Assembly: GCA_038326775.1 (NCBI GenBank)
Contig: JBBQKJ010000005.1
Location: 1-64,000, forward strand
Source: DYIU01 sp038326775
GTDB lineage: Bacteria > Actinomycetota > Geothermincolia > Fen-727 > Anoxymicrobiaceae
Length of the DNA: 64,000 bases
Reading direction: 5' to 3'
In this document: positions 59,651 to 64,000 of the stretch, in pieces
Layout of the letters: the number at the start of each line of letters is the position of its first letter
Numbering within the stretch: the first letter of the stretch is position 1
The notes under the pieces: model-generated
The model's database searches: none
What the model saw: the letters and a program-made list of their open reading frames with translations, nothing else
What the model was told of the DNA's origin: nothing
Made by a program: the position numbers and the translations under genes

Positions 59651-61381
59651 TCAGCCCAGCGGGACGTCCAACTCCTGGGCCTGGTCGCGCAGTTCGCGGC
59701 GCAGGACTTTGCCAGCGGCGCTGGCGGGCAGGGCGTCCATTATCTTGAGCACCCTGATCTTTTTGTACTTTGCCAGGCGTTCGTTGGCGAAATCGACGAG
59801 CTCTTCTTCGGTAACCTCACCGCCAGGAATGAGCTCGACGAAGGCGATGGGCTGGTCACCGACGCGGTCGTCAAGTTTGCCGACCACCGCCGACTGGGCC
59901 ACCGCCGGGTGCTCGTTGATGACCTCCTCGAGGTCGCGCGGGTATACGTTGTAGCCCTTGTATATGAGCATGTCCTTCTTGCGGTCGACTATGTAAAGGT
60001 AGCCGTCGTCATCGAACTTGCCCATGTCGCCGGTGTACAGCCAGCCGTCGCGCAGGACCATCGCGGTCTCCTCCGGCTTGTTCCAGTAGCCCCGCATGAC
60101 CTGTGGTCCTTTTATGCAGATCTCCCCCACCTCGCCCTGCGCCATCTCCTGCTCGCCGGTCTCGAGGTCCACAAGCTTTATCTCGGTGTCCTGCATCGGC
60201 AGGCCTACCGAGCCCATCCTGAACGATTCGCGGCTGGGCGGGTTGCAGGCGCAGCCCATGGTGCACTCGGAAAGCCCGTACGCCTCGCAGACCACCCCGG
60301 ATATCCTGTCGAGCATCGTCTCGAGGAGATACTGGGGTATGGGCGCGGCGCCTGAGACCACGAGCTTGACGGCGGACATGTCGATGTCCTTGAAGAACGG
60401 GTGCTCGACCAGCGGGACGAAAAGCTGCGGCGCGCCACCGAACACCGTCGCGCAGAACTTGCCGACGCCGGTGAGGAACTCGCCCGGGTCGAACCTGGGG
60501 TACACCGCCATGGTCGTCCCTGCGAGCACCTGGAGGTTGAGGTAGCCGATGACTCCCATCGCGTGGAACCACGGGACCACGTCGAGCAGAACGTCCTCCC
60601 CCTTGCCTATGATGTGCTTTTCGACGCTGTCGCCCTCCATGAACCGCGTTCCAAGGATGCCGTCCTCGTAGGTCATGTCGCCGCCGCCGAGCCAGCAGCC
60701 GAACTGGCAGCAGTTGGCGACCGCGTTGAAATGCGTGAGTACGACGCCCTTGGGCGTCCCGGTGGTGCCCCCTGTATATGCGATGTGTGCCACGTCTTTC
60801 TCGGGATCGAACTCGATCTCCGGGGGAGCGGGCTCGTACTGGGCCAGAACCTGGGTGAAGTCGAGCGTCCCCTCCGGGATGGGCAGCTTCGACAAAGCTT
60901 TGACGGAGGTCATCAACGGCGGGTAGCAGTCGGCGAGACTGACGATGATGATATTGCGCACCGGGGATTTGGGGATAACTTCCTGGGGAGCGGCGAAAAG
61001 CAGGTCAAGCCCGATAAACGTCTCGACCCCCGCATCGTTCAGCTCGAAGTCTATCTCCCTCTCGGCGAGCAGCGGGCTCAGTGGGACGAATATGGCGCCA
61101 GCCTTCAACAGGCCGTAATACGTGATGGCGAACTGCGGGCAGTTCGGCAGGTGGATGCCGACCCTGTCGCCTTTCTTCACGCCCATGTCGGCCAGGGCGG
61201 CAGCGAACCGGTCGGACAGCAGGTCGAGCTCGCGGTACGTCATCTCCATGCCGCCGAAGAGGATGGCGTTGCGGTCGGGCCACTGGCGCGCGCTGGACCG
61301 GAGTATCTCGAAAATAGGGATTTTCGGGTAGGTCAGCTCCTTGAAGACACCCTGCGGCCAGAACTTGAAGTTCTTCTCCAT
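59651..61381 (-). CDS. Long-chain fatty-acid--CoA ligase family (AMP-binding)
   Basis: ATP-dependent acyl-CoA (or acyl-adenylate) synthesis. 576 residues from ATG 61381 (a GTG one codon earlier is possible). ANL-superfamily motifs: AYTGGTTGTPKGVVLTH (P-loop), YGLSECTM, YTGDMGKFDDDGYLYIVDRKKD and the late Lys region AAGKVLRREL. N-terminal KFWPQGVFKELTYP is family-like. It is monocistronic. The 3' end abuts the 100-base repeat copy 2. Substrate chain length cannot be told. Confidence 0.9.
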   Translation of the reverse strand: MEKNFKFWPQGVFKELTYPKIPIFEILRSSARQWPDRNAILFGGMEMTYRELDLLSDRFAAALADMGVKKGDRVGIHLPNCPQFAITYYGLLKAGAIFVPLSPLLAEREIDFELNDAGVETFIGLDLLFAAPQEVIPKSPVRNIIIVSLADCYPPLMTSVKALSKLPIPEGTLDFTQVLAQYEPAPPEIEFDPEKDVAHIAYTGGTTGTPKGVVLTHFNAVANCCQFGCWLGGGDMTYEDGILGTRFMEGDSVEKHIIGKGEDVLLDVVPWFHAMGVIGYLNLQVLAGTTMAVYPRFDPGEFLTGVGKFCATVFGGAPQLFVPLVEHPFFKDIDMSAVKLVVSGAAPIPQYLLETMLDRISGVVCEAYGLSECTMGCACNPPSRESFRMGSVGLPMQDTEIKLVDLETGEQEMAQGEVGEICIKGPQVMRGYWNKPEETAMVLRDGWLYTGDMGKFDDDGYLYIVDRKKDMLIYKGYNVYPRDLEEVINEHPAVAQSAVVGKLDDRVGDQPIAFVELIPGGEVTEEELVDFANERLAKYKKIRVLKIMDALPASAAGKVLRRELRDQAQELDVPLG

Positions 61382-61515
61382 CACGACACCCCCTGTGGTA
61401 GCGAACTCCGCGGTTGCCTCTCAGACGTTCTTGTTACGTGCCAAAGGAGATAGAACAGACGCCTATACGAGGACCACTCCGATACAATTGACAGCACCCG
61501 CTTCTCATTGGAGCC

Positions 61516-61761
61516 GTGAATAACCGACCTGGGACTATTTACTCAAATACCGGGCGCCAATACAAGAGCCAGGCTGGTCGGTTTACAAAGGAGCCCGCTC
61601 ACTTTACCAAGGTCCAACGGGGCCAATGGGATGAGTACTCTAGCCCGGGCATCGCCGCCGAGCTCGGTGACGGCTCTCGCATAACGGAGTTTCGCGTCTA
61701 CGGTTTTGGTTGGGAGTTCGACGGCTACGCGTCCGAGGTTTCTCTGAGCATCTCCCAGTAA
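61516..61761 (+). CDS. Hypothetical protein of 81 residues, doubtful
   Basis: A GTG-started frame (GGAG two bases ahead) in the 433-base gap between the ligase start and the membrane-protein stop. The predicted product is aromatic and mixed (EFRVYGFGWEFDGYASEV near the C-terminus) and reads as protein-like. It has no recognised family, close or standard ribosome spacing, or neighbour support. A good -35-like TTGACA lies at about 61488 but has no matching -10. The surrounding bases 61385-61515 and 61762-61817 show nothing else. Confidence 0.3.
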   Translation: MNNRPGTIYSNTGRQYKSQAGRFTKEPAHFTKVQRGQWDEYSSPGIAAELGDGSRITEFRVYGFGWEFDGYASEVSLSISQ

Positions 61762-61817
61762 GCGCGCCCGGCCGTGGAGCCTGGGCCAGACCATTTGGGT
61801 CCCGAAGCCGAAAGGTC

Positions 61818-62732
61818 CTACAGGTTTTCGCTCGGCTCGAGCTCCAGGAACGCCATGGTCCAGACCGCGCTCCCGGTGATGGAGAAAAGCCCCGCCAGCG
61901 CCGCCGCCACGGCCCAGGCGGCCAGGAACGAGAGCATGCTCAAGGCTATCAGAAACGCGTTGTGGTGCCTGTCGACCGCGCCGAATATCCAGACCAGGGG
62001 AGTGCTCATAAGCGCGAGCAGCAAGGCCATGGCGAGAGTGCCGGCCAGCATGATAAGCATGACGTAGAGCCAGGTCACGATCGAGTCCTTCCAGCGGCTC
62101 CTGAAGAGAATGCCGGCCTTCCTGACTGATTCGATTACGCCCAGGTCTTCAAGCACCACGTAGCGCGCCGAGAGCTCCAGCATTATGGCGGCGGCCACTG
62201 ATACCACCAGGAATCCCAACGCCAGGACAAGCCAGGCGACACACGGGAACACCAGCCTGCCTCCGCCCCTGGACACCCAGGTGATAATGTAAAGAGGGAA
62301 TGAAAACACCGCCAGCACGACGAGATAGCCGATTGCGAGCGCGAAGTACCTCAAGAAGCCGTGCCGACCCCGGCGCAGGGAGGTTCGCAGGTCGCCTTCG
62401 CGCCCCAGGGCTACCTCGGCGACCGCGCCTATAGCGGACACCTGGGCAAAGGCGCCGAACAGGAGGACCCCAAGGCCTACCATCACCCCGAGCGCTATGA
62501 ACAAAACCCAGAAGGCGGCGTTTCCTCTCGCATAGTCGGCAATCCGCTCCCCTGCTCGATGCATCGGGCTCAGCCCGGTTAAGCCCCTCAGGATAGGGCC
62601 CTGCACCCAGAGGCTGAACCCCTGGGAGCCTCCGCCCGCCAGGGCAATGAAAAAGCCCAGGACCCACAGGTAGCGGTTCCGTCGCACCTGGAGCCATGCG
62701 CGCTTGACGATCTCGAAGGAGTCGATATTCAA
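61818..62732 (-). CDS. Multi-pass membrane protein of unknown function
   Basis: 304 residues from TTG 62732, overlapping the FAH-family stop (TTGA). About six hydrophobic segments, starting with WVLGFFIALAGGGSQG; a cytoplasmic-like opening NIDSFEIVKRAWLQVRRNRYL. The sequence ENPH-like motif is absent and no catalytic residues stand out. The overall pattern resembles DUF4013/DUF975-like glycerophosphoryl membrane domain proteins common in actinobacteria, but this is loose. Probably co-transcribed with the FAH-family gene. Confidence 0.75.
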   Translation of the reverse strand: MNIDSFEIVKRAWLQVRRNRYLWVLGFFIALAGGGSQGFSLWVQGPILRGLTGLSPMHRAGERIADYARGNAAFWVLFIALGVMVGLGVLLFGAFAQVSAIGAVAEVALGREGDLRTSLRRGRHGFLRYFALAIGYLVVLAVFSFPLYIITWVSRGGGRLVFPCVAWLVLALGFLVVSVAAAIMLELSARYVVLEDLGVIESVRKAGILFRSRWKDSIVTWLYVMLIMLAGTLAMALLLALMSTPLVWIFGAVDRHHNAFLIALSMLSFLAAWAVAAALAGLFSITGSAVWTMAFLELEPSENL

Positions 62733-63511
62733 GGTGCGGTCCCCTGCGGGCCGGCGTCCTGCCTGATAGTACAGGAAAGGCAACCGATCCCCTCTATGGC
62801 CATCTCGACGTGGTCCGCCGGCTTGACCTCGCCCACGCCCGGCGGGGTACCGGTCATTATTACGTCACCCGGGTAGAGCGTCATCACGCCGGAGATGAAC
62901 GAAACCAGGCTGGGCACGTCGAATATCATGCGCGAGGTGCGTGAAGACTGTCGCTCTTCACCGTTGAGGCGTAAAGTGATCTCGAGATCTCCGGTATCGA
63001 GCTCGGTCTGGACCCACGGCCCCAGCGGGCAGAAGGTGTCGAAGTTCTTGGCGCGAGTCCACTGCCCGTCCCTGCCCTGAAGGTCGCGCGCGGTCATGTC
63101 CAGCCCGCAGGTATAGCCGAGCACATATGAGAGCGCCTCCTCGCGCGCGACCGACCGCGCCTCGACACCTATGACCACGGCGAGCTCGGCCTCGTAGTCA
63201 ACCCTCGCCGACTGCGCGGGGTAGATAACCTCCCCGCCCGGTTCCAGGACCGTGCTGGACGCCTTCAGGAAGAGAAGGGGCTCCTCGGGGATCTCCAGCC
63301 CGAACTCGGCCGCGTGGTCGGAATAGTTGAGGCCTACCGCGACGATCTTGGTTGGCTCGACGGGAGCGATGAGCCTGACGGCCTCGTGCGGCAGAAGCTG
63401 GACCGTGTCCACCAGGTAGGCGAACGGCTCCCATGAGACCGGCTGAACTCCCTCTTCCGTGTAAACGCCGTATCCGCAGCAGTCGCCAGCGATGAACCTT
63501 ACAAGCCGCAT
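62729..63511 (-). CDS. Fumarylacetoacetate hydrolase (FAH) family protein
   Basis: 260 residues from ATG 63511 (GAGG eight bases ahead; a GTG two codons earlier is possible). FAH fold: IVAVGLNYSDHAAEFG, PLLFLKASSTV, the metal ligands in VDYEAELAVVIG (Glu-Glu pair) and VLGYTCGLDMTARDLQ, and PGDVIMTGTPPGVG near the C-terminus. Members hydrolyse C-C bonds or isomerise or decarboxylate oxo-acids (for example 2-oxo-hept-3-ene-dioate hydratase, oxaloacetate decarboxylase). No aromatic-degradation genes are adjacent, so substrate is open. Lies ten bases after the citramalate synthase gene. Confidence 0.9.
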   Translation of the reverse strand: MRLVRFIAGDCCGYGVYTEEGVQPVSWEPFAYLVDTVQLLPHEAVRLIAPVEPTKIVAVGLNYSDHAAEFGLEIPEEPLLFLKASSTVLEPGGEVIYPAQSARVDYEAELAVVIGVEARSVAREEALSYVLGYTCGLDMTARDLQGRDGQWTRAKNFDTFCPLGPWVQTELDTGDLEITLRLNGEERQSSRTSRMIFDVPSLVSFISGVMTLYPGDVIMTGTPPGVGEVKPADHVEMAIEGIGCLSCTIRQDAGPQGTAP

Positions 63512-63521
63512 CGGCACTTCC

Positions 63522-64000
63522 TCACTCGTGGGGCTGCTGCCTCTTGTGCATCAAGCCATACTCTATGCTGTCCACCAGTGCCTCCCAGCTGGCCTGGATG
63601 ATGTTCTCGTTGACCCCTATGGTCCCCCACGTCTTCTCGCCGTCGGACGTCTCGACGAGGACCCGGGTGACCGCGGCGGTCCCCTTTTTCTCGTCGAGCA
63701 CCCTGACCTTGTAGTCTGTCAGCTCAATGTCGTCGAGCGCCGGAAAGCTGCGCCCTATGGCAATGCGTATGGCGCGGTCGAGCGCGTTCACCGGGCCGTT
63801 CCCTTCCGCGGTGGCGATGAGCCTTCGTTCGCCCACGTGGATCTTGACGGTAGCCTCGGTCATGACCTTGCCGTCCTCGCGCTTCTCCATGATGACCCGA
63901 AACGACTCCAGCCGGAAAAACGCCTTGTGTGTGCCGAGAGCCTTCCTCATCAGTATCTCAAAGGAGCCGTCGGCCGCCTCGAACTGGTAGCCCACGTGCT
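63522..64000 (-). CDS. cimA: Citramalate synthase, C-terminal part (truncated by window end)
   Basis: Only the regulatory C-terminus is in view; the gene continues past 64000. The frame reads GYQFEAADGSFEILMRKALG, typical of the segment just before the LeuA-type allosteric domain in CimA. About 140 residues of that domain follow, with EGNGPVNALDRAIR, ELTDYKVRVLD and ETSDGEKTWGTIGVNENII. CimA condenses pyruvate and acetyl-CoA to citramalate for isoleucine synthesis; the domain binds isoleucine. 2-isopropylmalate synthase and homocitrate synthase share the domain, but the GYQFEAADGSF segment favours CimA. First gene of the 3'-terminal minus-strand run as seen here. Confidence 0.85.
   Translation of the reverse strand, partial: HVGYQFEAADGSFEILMRKALGTHKAFFRLESFRVIMEKREDGKVMTEATVKIHVGERRLIATAEGNGPVNALDRAIRIAIGRSFPALDDIELTDYKVRVLDEKKGTAAVTRVLVETSDGEKTWGTIGVNENIIQASWEALVDSIEYGLMHKRQQPHE

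Noticed and set aside
59337..59954. Short plus-strand frames across the tRNA repeat region
   Set aside because: They run through tRNA-derived repeats and the antisense of the ligase; the same residues recur because the DNA is repeated, not because of coding.
60401..61453. 350-codon plus-strand ORF opposite the acyl-CoA ligase
   Set aside because: Antisense to intact AMP-binding motifs; composition typical of shadow frames.
1..64000. CRISPR array, IS element, prophage or integrase
   Set aside because: No regular spacer-repeat array, transposase motif or integrase signature is visible on either strand; the only insertion-like trace is the tRNA 3' duplication.

Overview
This is a GC-rich bacterial chromosome segment. 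Gene content and order suggest a deep-branching member of the Actinomycetota: there is an ftsZ but no ftsA in the division cluster, a PASTA-containing class A PBP, an L27 without the Firmicutes leader, and a GT81-like glycosyltransferase. The lineage call is inference; no 16S rRNA or other decisive marker lies in the window. TGA is used as a stop throughout, often in ATGA, GTGA or TTGA overlaps between adjacent genes.

Layout. 56-2461 (+) is a bifunctional penicillin-binding protein. From 2556 to 40968 almost everything is on the minus strand. Read in the direction of transcription, it starts with a dcw (division and cell wall) cluster: mraZ, rsmH, ftsL-like, ftsI, a possible small ORF, murE, murF, mraY, murD, ftsW, murG, murC, murB, ddl, ftsQ and then two tandem ftsZ genes. 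A B12-type radical SAM gene, its DUF2344 partner and rng follow; then rplU, rpmA, a response regulator, obg, proB and proA; then a complete arginine operon argCJBDFRGH; and finally a small hypothetical gene, a 3-methyladenine glycosylase and a NIF3-like protein. The arg promoter is overlapped by two ARG-box-like palindromes, and argR is inside the operon it probably controls. The mraZ promoter carries three GTGG direct repeats with exact 10-bp spacing, as expected for MraZ autoregulation.

The accessory half starts at 41231. 41231-42848 looks like a compact RiPP cassette: a 20-residue Cys-tailed peptide gene with its own promoter, ribosome-binding site and strong terminator lies divergent to a 74-residue Cys-rich protein and a radical SAM/SPASM maturase with a PqqD-like N-terminus. 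Next come a zinc-ribbon membrane protein, a D-2-hydroxyacid dehydrogenase and an SDR epimerase. A sugar operon of unknown substrate follows (fucose-isomerase-like protein, PfkB kinase, Lys-less aldolase homologue, class I aldolase). Then come two unusual glycosyltransferases, hisC, a degenerate GGDEF protein, and hyuA-hyuB, the latter interrupted by an in-frame TGA close to its C-terminus.

The last part has a cupin, a very small conserved-looking basic gene, an alpha/beta hydrolase, tRNA-Gln(CTG) and tRNA-Glu(CTC). After them come a tRNA-derived repeat region, an acyl-CoA ligase, a membrane protein, a fumarylacetoacetate-hydrolase-family protein and the C-terminal part of a citramalate synthase running off the window end.

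Most noteworthy are the mini-RiPP cassette, the tandem ftsZ genes, the hyuB nonsense codon, the repeat structure behind tRNA-Glu, and several genes missed or mis-started by simple ORF calling (20-aa, 58-aa and 59-aa ORFs, and a probable CTG start for the DNA glycosylase). All readings are by eye from the sequence; no database search was run.
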